Shown here piece after piece: positions 9,588-17,477 of a stretch of 64,000 bases of DNA. Every line of letters begins with the position of its first letter. The stretch's first letter is position 1. A program made the translations under genes and the position numbers. Below the pieces are notes generated by a model. That model was not told the origin of the DNA. It was given only the letters and a program-made list of their open reading frames with translations, and ran no database searches. The stretch is from Leptospiraceae bacterium (GTDB lineage Bacteria; Spirochaetota; Leptospiria; Leptospirales; Leptospiraceae), in assembly GCA_015075105.1 (NCBI GenBank), contig JABTUZ010000001.1:1-64000 (forward strand), in the 5' to 3' direction.

Positions 9588-10049
9588 ATGGAGAAGAAAA
9601 TGATTATAGAATTGTATGAAGTATTACTGGAAATTCACGCCTCAGAGGTATCTGCCAAAAAAGCAACTATGGCGATTGAAAAATTTATAGTTGACAGAAC
9701 TCAACAAATTCGTCAAAATTTAGTAATGGAAGAGTTCGTTCCGATAGAAAAAGAGCAAATTGGAATCCGATCTGAGATTAAATTTGTCGGAGAAAAAGTT
9801 GATCTTAGGTTTTCTGAAATAGACAAGAGGATGGGTATGGCTATAGACCAGATGAAGACCGGGTTCGTCGAGTCTGACAAAAAAATGAATCTTGTTATAG
9901 ACCAGATGAAAACTGGGTTTGCCGAGTCTGACAAAAAAATCAATCTTGTTATTTCAGAAATGAATAAAAGGTTTCAGTATATGGAAAAACTTCAAATAAC
10001 GATGCTTGGTTGTTTATTAGGTCTTGTTATTAAATTTCTGTTATTTTAA
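9588..10049 (+). CDS. Coiled-coil protein with 18-residue tandem repeats and C-terminal membrane anchor
   Basis: A 153-residue protein: a charged N-terminal half, then repeats of the type IDQMKTGFxESDKKxNLV, then a hydrophobic C-terminus (MLGCLLGLVIKFLLF). The repeats are two nearly identical 54-bp DNA units (9843-9896 and 9897-9950), flanked by degenerate copies. The heptad-like spacing suggests a parallel coiled coil tethered to the membrane by its tail. The architecture resembles the Bdr repeat proteins of Borrelia and DUF1640-type proteins, but I claim no proven homology. Function unknown. It stands alone, followed by a hairpin at 10052-10077. Confidence 0.65.
   Translation: MEKKMIIELYEVLLEIHASEVSAKKATMAIEKFIVDRTQQIRQNLVMEEFVPIEKEQIGIRSEIKFVGEKVDLRFSEIDKRMGMAIDQMKTGFVESDKKMNLVIDQMKTGFAESDKKINLVISEMNKRFQYMEKLQITMLGCLLGLVIKFLLF
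9843..9950 (+). repeat. Two 54-bp in-frame tandem repeats
   Basis: Units 9843-9896 and 9897-9950 begin atagaccagatgaa and differ at only a few positions. Each encodes 18 residues, so copy-number change keeps the reading frame and would only lengthen or shorten the coiled coil. Confidence 0.9.
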
Positions 10050-10051
10050 GC

Positions 10052-10077
10052 GGAAGCAATGGTAACACCTTGCTTCC
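10052..10077 (+). terminator. Hairpin after the repeat protein gene
   Basis: ggaagcaa (10052-10059) pairs with ttgcttcc (10070-10077) around a 10-base loop. No T-run follows, so it is a weak terminator candidate. It also marks the left edge of the restriction-modification island. Confidence 0.45.
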
Positions 10078-10235
10078 TAAAGATTACAAAATTTCGAACT
10101 GATAGATACAAAAAGACAAGTTAGCCGACACCCTAAAAGGCGACCGTGCAGACAAAATCGGTTGACAATTAACTGACCCAAACGAGGAATAAGAAAAATA
10201 GTAATTGTAAATATCCTTGATTTAAAAAAAGACCA

Positions 10236-11053
10236 ATGACAGACAGAATTGCAAAACCATTTTTAAAATGGGCAGGTGGAAAAACACAGCTCATTAACGA
10301 CATTGAAAAGGCTTTGCCCAATGACATTACAAAGGACAAATTTACCTACATAGAACCCTTTGTTGGAAGAGGTGCAGTTTTGTTTTGGATGTTAAACAAC
10401 TTTCCAAACCTACAAAAAGCCGTAACAAATGACATTAACGAAGACCTTATTAACACATACAAGACAATTGCATCAAAACCAAAAGAACTGATTTCAATAC
10501 TTCAACTTACAAAATGAATTTCACGGACTTGAAGGCAAAGACGAACAAAAAAAAAGAATATTACTACTCAAAAAGAGAGCTTTACAATAAAAGAAAAGAA
10601 GAACAAAGCGGACAAGCCGCTTTGTTTATTTTTCTCAATCGGACTTGTTTCAACGGACTTTATAGAGTGAATCGAAAAAACGAATACAACGTGCCAATGG
10701 GCAGCTACAAGAGACCGACAATTTGCGACAGAGAAAATATTTTGGCAGTTAGTCAAGCATTGCAAAAAGTGGAAATTCTTTGTGGCGACTATGAAGAAAC
10801 TCTGAATTTCGCTGATAACAACACTTTGTTTTATTTCGATCCACCTTACAAGCCATTGAGTGAAACTTCTAATTTCAATTCGTATGCAAAAGACGAATTC
10901 AACGATCAAGAGCAAGTCAGATTAAGAGATTTTTGCCACAAACTTGATGCACTAAACCATACTTGGATTTTGAGCAATTCAGACGTTAAGGGAAAGGATG
11001 AAAACGACAGTTTTTTTGACGACTTATATTATATGGTAAACAATGCAACTTAA
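10236..11053 (+). pseudogene. Dam/DpnM-type adenine-N6 DNA methyltransferase, frameshifted
   Basis: Homologous to D12-class methylases such as Dam and DpnM, which methylate A within GATC. The AdoMet-binding FLKWAGGKTQL is at the N-terminus, EPFVGRGAVLFW follows, and the catalytic DPPY lies in LFYFDPPYKPL. The frame breaks twice. Near 10503-10506 one extra base shifts into a frame reading LQNEFHGLEGKDEQKK. In the A-run at about 10548-10556 a second extra base shifts into EYYYSKRELYNKRKEEQ. The C-terminus also stops early after FFDDLYYMVNNAT and lacks the last 30 or so residues usual for the family. Either an inactivated gene or sequence errors in homopolymers; the short C-terminus favours real decay. 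Confidence 0.8.
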
Positions 11054-11800
11054 ATGAAACAAAACGAGGCAGTAATATTGGCACTAGAAAAACTTGGAGG
11101 TGTTGCGACATTAGGGCAACTAAATCAAGATGTTCTAAAGATAAAAGATTGCGTATGGAAAACTAAAACTCCTTTTGCAAGTATTAGAAGAATTGTCCAA
11201 CTTGATAAAAATATTTATAAGATTAAGCCAGGTTTGTATGGATTAAAAAAAATGAAAGCTGGTATTGAGAATAGAGGCATCATACTCGAGACTAGTAAAA
11301 ATATTGACTCTAAAGAATTACAGGAGTTTAATCATTCTTATTATCAAGGACTACTTTTAATTATTGGAAACTTGAAGGGCTTTTCTACATTTGTTCCAAA
11401 TCAAGATAAAAATAGAAAATTTTATGATGAAAGAAAACTAAGCGAAATCAGTACGATGAATGAGATACCGAAGTATTCTTATGATAGTATTGTTAAGAGA
11501 AGTTCAACTATTGACGTTATTTGGTTTAATGAACGAGCTTTACCTCATTCATTTTTTGAAATTGAACACTCTTCTGATATACAAAATTCATTGTTAAAAT
11601 TTAACGATTTGCAAGATTTTAACTCTCGGATGATAATTGTAGCTGACCGTATGAGGAAAATTGATTACACAAGCAAAATAAAGTATTCTTCTTTTAATGA
11701 TTTATCGAAATATAATCGTGTTACATTTTTAGATTATGATACTCTAATTAAACAATATGAAAATATTATTGAACAGAAAGCTTTTGAAATACTTTTATAA
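11054..11800 (+). CDS. Putative restriction endonuclease with N-terminal helix-turn-helix
   Basis: A 248-residue protein that begins directly after the methylase stop codon. Residues 1-70 look like a winged-helix domain (AVILALEKLGGVATLGQLNQ, then FASIRRIVQLD). The C-terminal half has a nuclease-like core: TIDVIWFNERALPHSFFEIE, with an acidic residue before a strand and an E-x-E pair, then HSSDIQNSLLKFNDLQDF and IIVADRMRKIDYTSK. This fits a PD-(D/E)XK-like layout as in several type II enzymes encoded beside adenine methylases. It is not DpnII-like in sequence. No frame damage is seen. If active, it would cut the host unless sites are protected elsewhere, so it may be inactive or repressed. 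Confidence 0.5.
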   Translation: MKQNEAVILALEKLGGVATLGQLNQDVLKIKDCVWKTKTPFASIRRIVQLDKNIYKIKPGLYGLKKMKAGIENRGIILETSKNIDSKELQEFNHSYYQGLLLIIGNLKGFSTFVPNQDKNRKFYDERKLSEISTMNEIPKYSYDSIVKRSSTIDVIWFNERALPHSFFEIEHSSDIQNSLLKFNDLQDFNSRMIIVADRMRKIDYTSKIKYSSFNDLSKYNRVTFLDYDTLIKQYENIIEQKAFEILL

Positions 11801-11814
11801 TAGATTTTTTATCT

Positions 11815-12207
11815 ATGGAAACATTTAAAATTGAAATTCAAGAGTTCTTATCAAGAATAATTGAAGTGGAAGCTGAAACAAAAGATGAAGCAATTACAAA
11901 GGTTCGTCAATTGTATAGGAATGAAGAAATTGTTTTAGACAGTGATGATTATGTTTCAACAGAAATTGGAACTTTTCCAAAGGAAAGTATTATATCTTTT
12001 GATACACTCTCTAACGGAGCAAATTTTTATCTGATTGAAGGAGAAAATATTACATTTTGGGGAAATGATATTGTATCAAAAGTTGTTCAAATCACTCCTC
12101 AAGTATTCGACCTAATAACAATTAATGATATTCCTCTGAATGAGCCTTGTGAATTTATTGAAGACATTGATTATAAAATATTTACACTACTATATTACTC
12201 GAAATAA
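11815..12207 (+). CDS. DpnD/PcfM-like protein
   Basis: A 130-residue acidic protein. Residues 1-50 match the DpnD/PcfM family: KIEIQEFLSRIIEVEAET, then EAITKVRQLYRNEEIVLD. DpnD-type genes occur in DpnII restriction-modification operons; their role is not established. The remaining 80 residues (from FDTLSNGANFYLIEG) are an extension I do not recognise. It begins 14 bases after the nuclease gene on the same strand, so it belongs to the same operon. Its presence is the best evidence that the whole island derives from a DpnII-type system. Confidence 0.65.
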   Translation: METFKIEIQEFLSRIIEVEAETKDEAITKVRQLYRNEEIVLDSDDYVSTEIGTFPKESIISFDTLSNGANFYLIEGENITFWGNDIVSKVVQITPQVFDLITINDIPLNEPCEFIEDIDYKIFTLLYYSK

Positions 12208-12217
12208 TTGGAGTTAA

Positions 12218-12518
12218 GATAAGTCTCACGGCTTCGAATACATAAACGAGTTCAATCGCAAATGGCTTCCATTAGTTCGAGACAAACAAACAAATGAAAG
12301 ATGTTTGGAAACTTCCAGCGATTGCACCTTGGGAAAAATCGTGTGGCAAACACCCGACACAAAAACCACTTTCAGTTTTGACAATCAGCAAAAACCGAAA
12401 ATTGGAAATTGAAAACCCAAAAACAGCTGCAACTTACAGACAAAAAATTGGTGGTTTTAACGACAAAAAAGAAATTGAATTGTTTTTATTAGAAGAACCA
12501 AAAGAAGAGTGTGCATAA
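12218..12518 (+). pseudogene. Remnant of a second (DpnA-like, beta-class) DNA methyltransferase
   Basis: Two fragments in different frames. From 12218 one frame reads DKSHGFEYINEFNRKWLPLV, which matches the part of beta-class methylases after the catalytic DPPY motif. From 12294 another frame reads VWKLPAIAPWEKSCGKHPTQ and then KPLSVL, the AdoMet-binding region close to the C-terminus of that class. The middle of the gene and the DPPY motif are missing, and the tail after KPLSVL is not family-like. In DpnII systems DpnA is the second methylase that modifies single-stranded DNA, so this is its likely broken counterpart. An AUG-initiated 74-residue peptide from 12294 is possible but would not be an enzyme. 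Confidence 0.7.
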
Positions 12519-12545
12519 AAAAACCGCCAACTTTTCAGCTGGCGG
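12517..12545 (-). terminator. Rho-independent terminator of the lipoprotein gene
   Basis: On the minus strand ccgcca (from 12545) pairs with tggcgg (to 12524) around the loop gctgaaaagt, and is followed by a run of seven T (12523-12517). It lies 40 bases after the lipoprotein stop codon. Confidence 0.85.
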
Positions 12546-12583
12546 ATTTTCTAAAATAATTTCTTTAGTGTAGATACTAAAGA

Positions 12584-13345
12584 TTATTTATTTTGCTCGG
12601 TTAAAGGAACAATAGCCATTGCAAGGATTTCAGGTCCAAGAGTAGCCATTTTTGCAACTACAGTAGCTTTATCAGCGTCTGTTCCTGTCCAAGGGATTGC
12701 AGATGTCCATTCAGCATAGCTTAAGTATTGTCCACTGTTAGAGTCGTAGAGGAATGCTCTCACTCTTGCAGTATTCATACCTTTTCCAGCAATAGTTTTT
12801 ACACCATCACTGTCAATGTGAGCACCAAGTAAGAAACGTGGTTTGAAAGCAATTTTAAATCCTTTTTTGTTGAATTTTTCTGCGATCAATTTTTCAGCTC
12901 CTGCGATACCAGCAGAAACAGCAGGTGGAAGAGCGCGAACAAGTTTTACAACTGGTTGCTCAGATCCGCCATGCACATCTTTGGTTGGATCCCATTCTTT
13001 ATGAAAATCTGCCATGTGGTAAACGTTCCAGCACATTTCGTGGCTAAGGTTAGCGTTGAAAGGTGGTAGAAGGATTGCAGGTTGAAGAGAAATCCATCTT
13101 GGAATTTTGTTTTCATCAAGAGTAGATCCGAGAATTGCAAGCATCAAAGCTCCTGAGTTTGCAACAGCTTGAGCTCCATCACCGAAACCATGAATGTCGA
13201 TTGGAAGAACAATACCTTGTTGCTTTTTCCAGTCAATTTTCTCTTTGAAGTTAGGATTTGCGAGTTTGATAGTTCCGCCGCAAGAAAAAGCGAAAACTGC
13301 AACCATCGCAAGTACAGCAGCGTTTCTAATGAAACTTTTTGTCAT
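12584..13345 (-). CDS. Lipoprotein of unknown function
   Basis: A 253-residue protein with a clear lipoprotein signal: basic start MTKSFIRNAA, hydrophobic AVLAMVAVFAFS, and Cys22 in FAFSCGG. The mature protein would be lipid-anchored in the periplasm or outer membrane. A consensus AAGGAG lies 8 bases before the ATG, and a strong terminator follows. Together they suggest a highly expressed single gene, as for major leptospiral lipoproteins. The body has no motif I know. Visible features are QQGIVLPIDIHGFGDGAQAV near the start and a glycine/alanine-rich central helix (ALPPAVSAGIAGAEKLIAEK). Not LipL32 or LipL41. Confidence 0.8.
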   Translation of the reverse strand: MTKSFIRNAAVLAMVAVFAFSCGGTIKLANPNFKEKIDWKKQQGIVLPIDIHGFGDGAQAVANSGALMLAILGSTLDENKIPRWISLQPAILLPPFNANLSHEMCWNVYHMADFHKEWDPTKDVHGGSEQPVVKLVRALPPAVSAGIAGAEKLIAEKFNKKGFKIAFKPRFLLGAHIDSDGVKTIAGKGMNTARVRAFLYDSNSGQYLSYAEWTSAIPWTGTDADKATVVAKMATLGPEILAMAIVPLTEQNK

Positions 13346-13509
13346 TTTTAATCTCCTTAAAAATATGTTTTGTACGACTTACCATAATAGCAAAATCTTC
13401 GCATGGACTTTTAGTAAAGCGAAAAAAGACGAGAAAAATCTCGTGTAAGCCAATAAAATAACGTATTGACTTAGTGAAAAATTAGTCAAACAAAAATTTC
13501 CGAAAATTT

Positions 13510-13749
13510 TCAACGAAGATTTTTAGTGAAAAACCTCCCATAAACCACAATATTTGCAGTAAAATAAGAGAAAATAACGAGTAGAAACACTTCAATAAAC
13601 TGAAAAAAGCCTTCTGAAAAAAAACTATCCGATAAAAATTTCTGAAATTGAATTTTTGTAGAAAATGCGACATAATTAAAAATAAGATAGGATAAAATAA
13701 AAATACCTAAAAATACTAGTTTCGATAGAATAGATTTTCTTCTCATCAT
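13510..13749 (-). CDS. Small membrane protein
   Basis: A 79-residue protein with two predicted membrane helices: LVFLGIFILSYLIFNYVAF near the N-terminus and FIEVFLLVIFSYFTANIVVY near the C-terminus. Its ATG overlaps the stop of the ferredoxin-like gene (ATGA, 13746-13749), so the two are co-translated. This suggests that the small protein anchors or partners the iron-sulfur protein. No family recognised. Confidence 0.55.
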   Translation of the reverse strand: MMRRKSILSKLVFLGIFILSYLIFNYVAFSTKIQFQKFLSDSFFSEGFFQFIEVFLLVIFSYFTANIVVYGRFFTKNLR

Positions 13750-14072
13750 TGGATCCTTTTTTTCATTGTAAACGGGAATTCACTAATTTCCAAATCTTTT
13801 TCGCATTCCATCTGACAGGCAAGTGCTTTTGTGAATCCCATTTGTGTATCTTTGAAACGGATCATACAGTTTTCGCAAGTGCCTGCCCAGCAGTGTTTTT
13901 GTAGGCTTAGATCTAATCCATCGTATTCCATCGAAATAAAATGAAATGCCCGAAGGAGTGAAATTTTTGAAGGAACAAAATATTCTTTTCCTGCTATTCT
14001 GATTGGAACGAGATTTTCTTTCCAGTTTTCACCAAAAATCAGCGCGTAAGATTTCTCTTTGTCTGTAAGCAT
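13746..14072 (-). CDS. 2Fe-2S ferredoxin-like protein
   Basis: A 108-residue soluble protein. The cysteines in KHCWAGTCENCMIRF (C-x5-C-x2-C) plus a later Cys in TKALACQMECEKD follow the plant-type [2Fe-2S] ligand order. SLLRAFHFISMEYDGLDLSL precedes the cluster loop. It would carry electrons in the cytoplasm; the donor and acceptor are unknown. It is coupled to a small membrane protein gene downstream and divergent from carA (42 bp spacer). It resembles the N-terminal iron-sulfur domain of succinate-dehydrogenase-type subunits, but no second cluster domain follows. Confidence 0.7.
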   Translation of the reverse strand: MLTDKEKSYALIFGENWKENLVPIRIAGKEYFVPSKISLLRAFHFISMEYDGLDLSLQKHCWAGTCENCMIRFKDTQMGFTKALACQMECEKDLEISEFPFTMKKRIQ

Positions 14073-14113
14073 TTTATTGACCTTAACTCCACTTTGAAAA
14101 ATATGTATAAACG

Positions 14114-15202
14114 ATGAAAGCCTTTTTAGTTTTAGACAACGGAGAAGTGTACGAAGGTGAATCTTTTGGGTACGAATCTGAAGAAGTCGGTGAAGTCGTA
14201 TTTAATACTTCTCTTTCTGGTTATCAGGAAATTTTAACTGACCCTTCCTATTGCAAGCAAATCGTTACAATGACCTACCCGATGATTGGGAATTACGGTG
14301 TTTCCGATATAGATATGGAATCAGATAAGATTTTTGCAAGCGGACTAATCGTAAAAGAATACGTTCCTATCCCTTCTAATTTTCAAGCTAAGGAGCCACT
14401 CTCGGATTTTTTAAAAAGATACAAAGTTCCGGCAATCCAAGGAATAGACACAAGGAAATTGACTCGTTTTATTCGTAAGAACGGGTCTCCCAATGGAGGT
14501 ATTTTTGTTGCAGACTCTTATTCGGACTCTTTTTTAGAAAAAGTTAAGCTGTTTCCAGGATTAGAAGGAATGGATTTAGCAAAAGTGGTATCCACAAAAG
14601 ATCGTTATGATTTTGGCGACCATTCTGGTAAATCTATGAAGGTAGCAGTCTATGATTATGGTGTTAAATTAAATATCCTCAGGAAATTAGACGAATCCGG
14701 GTTTGCGGTTACAGTTGTACCTGCTCTCTATCCGATAAAAACTTTAATGGATGAAAATTTTGATGCCTACTTTCTCTCAAATGGGCCGGGTGATCCAGAG
14801 CCTTTGAACTATGCAATCGATACAGCAAAAACGATCATTGGAGAAAAACTTCCTCTATTTGGAATTTGTCTTGGACACCAGATTATAGGTCTTGCGATGG
14901 GAGAGAAAACTACTAAGATGCGATTTGGGCATAGAGGCGGGAATCAACCTGTTCAGAATACAATTACGAAAAAAGTAGAAATTACCGCTCAAAATCATGG
15001 ATTTGCGGTTATTCACAATTCTGGCTCTGGGACAAGTGTAAGCCACATCAATCTCAATGATTCAACTTTGGAAGGATTTAAGCCGGATAAAAATCCGGTC
15101 ATGGCAGTACAATACCACCCGGAAAGCTCTCCGGGCCCGCATGATGCGGAGTATCTATTCAAGGATTTTTTTGAGATGGCAAAGTCTCATAAAAAAAATT
15201 AA
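14114..15202 (+). CDS. carA: Carbamoyl-phosphate synthase small subunit
   Basis: A 362-residue glutamine amidotransferase subunit. It releases ammonia from glutamine for the large subunit CarB, which makes carbamoyl phosphate for pyrimidine and arginine synthesis. The N-terminal CPSase domain starts [19 protein letters not shown] and contains [16 protein letters not shown]. The C-terminal class I amidotransferase domain has the nucleophile Cys in [16 protein letters not shown], then [11 protein letters not shown], and the His and Glu of the triad in [13 protein letters not shown]. Length is normal. carB is not adjacent. The gene is followed after 12 bases by a DUF5808-like gene and then a terminator. 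Confidence 0.96.
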   Translation: MKAFLVLDNGEVYEGESFGYESEEVGEVVFNTSLSGYQEILTDPSYCKQIVTMTYPMIGNYGVSDIDMESDKIFASGLIVKEYVPIPSNFQAKEPLSDFLKRYKVPAIQGIDTRKLTRFIRKNGSPNGGIFVADSYSDSFLEKVKLFPGLEGMDLAKVVSTKDRYDFGDHSGKSMKVAVYDYGVKLNILRKLDESGFAVTVVPALYPIKTLMDENFDAYFLSNGPGDPEPLNYAIDTAKTIIGEKLPLFGICLGHQIIGLAMGEKTTKMRFGHRGGNQPVQNTITKKVEITAQNHGFAVIHNSGSGTSVSHINLNDSTLEGFKPDKNPVMAVQYHPESSPGPHDAEYLFKDFFEMAKSHKKN

Positions 15203-15214
15203 AGGAGAGAATTT

Positions 15215-15394
15215 ATGAATCAAGGACAAGACAATCTATGGGGAATTCCCATAGGAAAAGAATTTACAGCAGAGGCATTGGTTAGAGACCTTTGGGATCC
15301 TATGACCGATGAAGTTTTTACACCTAAACATTTTATTGGTCTGGGCTGGGGAATTAACTTTTACGCAATAGCAAAAAAATTCAACTTACTGTAA
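15215..15394 (+). CDS. Small DUF5808-like protein
   Basis: A 59-residue protein with an excellent ribosome binding site (aaaggagag) and a start 12 bases after carA. The sequence contains WGIPIGKEFTAEALVRDLWD, then DEVFTPKHFIGLGWGINFYA. The pattern of an N-terminal WGIP, a central (F)TPK and a C-terminal GWGINF matches the short DUF5808 domain of unknown function. Soluble, no cysteines. Co-transcribed with carA; any link to pyrimidine synthesis is unproven. Confidence 0.7.
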   Translation: MNQGQDNLWGIPIGKEFTAEALVRDLWDPMTDEVFTPKHFIGLGWGINFYAIAKKFNLL

Positions 15395-15409
15395 TTGCTC
15401 AGTAAAATC

Positions 15410-15433
15410 AAACCCCGATTTTTTTCGGGGTTT
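15410..15433 (+). terminator. Terminator after carA and the DUF5808-like gene
   Basis: aaaccccg (15410-15417) pairs with cggggttt (15426-15433) across a loop of A and seven T. The symmetrical A and T flanks would allow function in both directions. Confidence 0.8.
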
Positions 15434-15511
15434 ATCTGTTGTTTGGCAAATTTGTATTAAATCAATTTTTATGACAACAATCCGATATAGAAAACTTTTC
15501 TCTTTATAGAT

Positions 15512-15522
15512 GCGTTATGCGA
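15512..15522 (+). repeat. Intergenic copy of the dispersed word RCGTTAKRCGA
   Basis: gcgttatgcga. One of 15 copies in the window, all listed in the findings. This one lies 40 bases before the small lipoprotein start at 15562. Confidence 0.7.
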
Positions 15523-15561
15523 GATAGATTGCGGACTTTATTTATGAGGCTACTTTTGAAT

Positions 15562-15876
15562 ATGAAGTATGCAATTTTAATATTTTTACTTTTTGGTTTT
15601 TGTTCTGACGATACTGAAAAGATATCCAGAGAAAAAACTATCAATGAAATTATTGTAGCAACTCTTTATAAAATTGGAGAATGCAAACAATTTCCAGGAT
15701 ATTTTTTGGTGCCACCCAAAGAGCCATACAAGTATGGGGTGGATGCTTGTGTTTTTTCTATTATTCGAACTCCCTGTCCTTTTAACCAATACCCTTTGAT
15801 TTGTATTGAAATGTATAAAGTAGATGTAAAAGGAATCGGTCCAAAAATTAATAATTCCATCGAGAAAATATTTTAA
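15562..15876 (+). CDS. Small cysteine-containing lipoprotein
   Basis: A protein of about 104 residues starting at ATG 15562 (MKYAILIFLLFGFCSDD), which gives a short signal peptide and lipobox Cys14. An in-frame start at 15517 would put a long basic tail before the signal and is less likely. The mature part has cysteines at GECKQF, DACVF, TPCPF and LICIE, so disulfide bonds are likely outside the cytoplasm. No family recognised. It faces the next lipoprotein gene tail to tail with an 11-bp gap. Confidence 0.6.
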   Translation: MKYAILIFLLFGFCSDDTEKISREKTINEIIVATLYKIGECKQFPGYFLVPPKEPYKYGVDACVFSIIRTPCPFNQYPLICIEMYKVDVKGIGPKINNSIEKIF

Positions 15877-15887
15877 TCATTTTTGAT

Positions 15888-16415
15888 TTATTTTCGTATT
15901 TCCGTAAACAGTTTTTCGATTCTTTCTTTTTCGTTATCAAAGTTGAGGTATATATTTTCTTCTGCCACTTTTAAAATTGCACAAGAAAAACTAAAGAGGA
16001 TCGTACTCTTGACTCCATCTTTTCTATATACAATGGCAGAATTGTATGCCGGAAGACATCTTTTTGACTTTTCAGGGGTATAGGCAAATTTACCATTTTT
16101 CAATAATGACTGAATTTGATTCAATAGGAAAGTATTCTTAACTTTTATCTTAAACGTAGAAATCGTTTCAGGATCAATGTCGTCTAACGTATCAGGCAAT
16201 TCGTAGTAGGTTATCAAATCTGATTTCTCGACTACTTGAATCCCTCGAAATTTTGCCGGAGGACTTGGAACTTTAAGGATGGGTTTATCATCCTGTGGGG
16301 TATTTTTTACACTGCATCCGTAATTTATAAAAATAAAAAATACGGTTAAGGAGAAATTCAAAAACAGGCAGTTGATAATTTTTCTTGAAAATATTTGAAA
16401 TGGGAGTTTTTCCAT
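15888..16415 (-). CDS. Lipoprotein of unknown function
   Basis: A 175-residue protein with the signal segment NCLFLNFSLTVFFIFINYGC and Cys34 as lipobox residue. The mature part begins with a proline-rich linker (VPSPPAKF) and has two further cysteines (SKRCLPAY and FSCAILKV) that could pair. Its start overlaps the end of the glycosyltransferase gene by 58 bases, a long overlap that implies coupled expression. No later start would keep the signal peptide. Function unknown. Confidence 0.6.
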   Translation of the reverse strand: MEKLPFQIFSRKIINCLFLNFSLTVFFIFINYGCSVKNTPQDDKPILKVPSPPAKFRGIQVVEKSDLITYYELPDTLDDIDPETISTFKIKVKNTFLLNQIQSLLKNGKFAYTPEKSKRCLPAYNSAIVYRKDGVKSTILFSFSCAILKVAEENIYLNFDNEKERIEKLFTEIRK

Positions 16416-17101
16416 GATTGTATATAATAACGGTATCTTTTCCTTTTTTTGTCAAGGTCTTCACCAAAACTTCTATCATCAGTTACATAGATTCTATCCA
16501 CTGCAAGCTCCCTAATTTGTAAATTTTTATATTTTGCATAAGCCCAGAAATCCATCGGAAAGGCATAACCTGTTTCGTAGATTTTATGTCCGATCAAAGA
16601 GCGGGTAGTGTATCTTTTGAATCCACAAAAAGAATCTGTAAGATTCCAGTTATATTTTTTATTGATTTTTTCGGTAATTTTTTTATTGATTTGAACTCTT
16701 TCGATAGGTGCATTCCCTGAAGAGAGTGAGTCTTTGGAATATCTTGTGCCGCTAATTATGTCTATATTCGGGTCTTCTTGCCTAAATCGGATCAAGTCTT
16801 TGGGTTGGTGTTGGTCATCGCAATCCATCGTGATTATAAAAGGATAATTGTTTCGTATAGCAAAATCAAATCCTGAAAGAAGACTTGCACCATAGCCCTC
16901 ATTTTTCGATTTATTGATAATCCGAATAGAAGGGTTTTTTGTTTTTTCATTCTCAAGGATACTTCCAGATGAATCGGAAGAGCCGTCGTTCACAAAAAGA
17001 ATATCTGCGTATTCTTTGCATTCTGTATATGTTCTTTGTGCTACATTTTCTAAGGTAGGTGCTTCATTATAAACTGGGATAACTATAAGTGTGTCTTTCA
17101 T
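16358..17101 (-). CDS. Family 2 glycosyltransferase
   Basis: A 247-residue GT-A fold enzyme. The N-terminus TLIVIPVYNEAPTLENV is the nucleotide-binding start. VNDGSSDSS (about residues 36-44) is the first Asp motif, and TMDCDDQHQPKDL (about 90-102) contains the metal-binding DxD-like motif. This layout resembles dolichyl-phosphate mannose/glucose synthase-type transferases, which load a sugar on a polyprenyl phosphate at the membrane face. There are no C-terminal membrane helices, so it is a soluble or peripheral form. Acceptor and sugar are unknown. The downstream lipoprotein gene overlaps it. Confidence 0.82.
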   Translation of the reverse strand: MKDTLIVIPVYNEAPTLENVAQRTYTECKEYADILFVNDGSSDSSGSILENEKTKNPSIRIINKSKNEGYGASLLSGFDFAIRNNYPFIITMDCDDQHQPKDLIRFRQEDPNIDIISGTRYSKDSLSSGNAPIERVQINKKITEKINKKYNWNLTDSFCGFKRYTTRSLIGHKIYETGYAFPMDFWAYAKYKNLQIRELAVDRIYVTDDRSFGEDLDKKRKRYRYYIQSWKNSHFKYFQEKLSTACF

Positions 17102-17199
17102 TTTTTTACAATTCTTAGACTATAATGGAAAAATTTATAATCGACAAATTTTGAAAAGAAAATATAATGTATGTCCTTGTAAGGAGGAAAAATTAGAAA

Positions 17200-17475
17200 A
17201 TGAATAATTTAACGATTTTATTTTTTATCGGTTGGGTTTTTACAAATTGTGCTTCAAAAAATTCTGATGTGAAAGGGACTACTGTAGATACAGGTTACAA
17301 GACTGCTTGTGAAAAAGTTTTACGATGCGATAAAAAATGGCAATCTATCACCGAAAAAGGTTGTGTTCAGGATTTAGAAGAATTAGGGTTTAGGGATAAA
17401 ATCATTTCTTGTATTGAAAATACAAGTTGTGAGAATTTAGATACAAAACTTTGTGTTTCTAACTCAGTGAAATAA
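17200..17475 (+). CDS. Small Cys-rich lipoprotein
   Basis: A 91-residue protein with a strong ribosome binding site (aaggaggaa). The signal segment ILFFIGWVFTNC gives lipobox Cys17. Six more cysteines are spaced as in ACEKVLRCDKKW, GCVQDLEEL, SCIENTSCEN and LCVS. This suggests three disulfides in a compact helical domain, as in small leptospiral Cys-rich lipoproteins. It ends 2 bases from the end of selD on the other strand. Function unknown. Confidence 0.65.
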   Translation: MNNLTILFFIGWVFTNCASKNSDVKGTTVDTGYKTACEKVLRCDKKWQSITEKGCVQDLEELGFRDKIISCIENTSCENLDTKLCVSNSVK

Positions 17476-17477
17476 GG

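Noticed and set aside
13482-13673. Second frame over the small membrane protein
   Set aside because: Overlaps the coupled 79-residue gene in another frame; it lacks the ATGA coupling to the ferredoxin-like gene.
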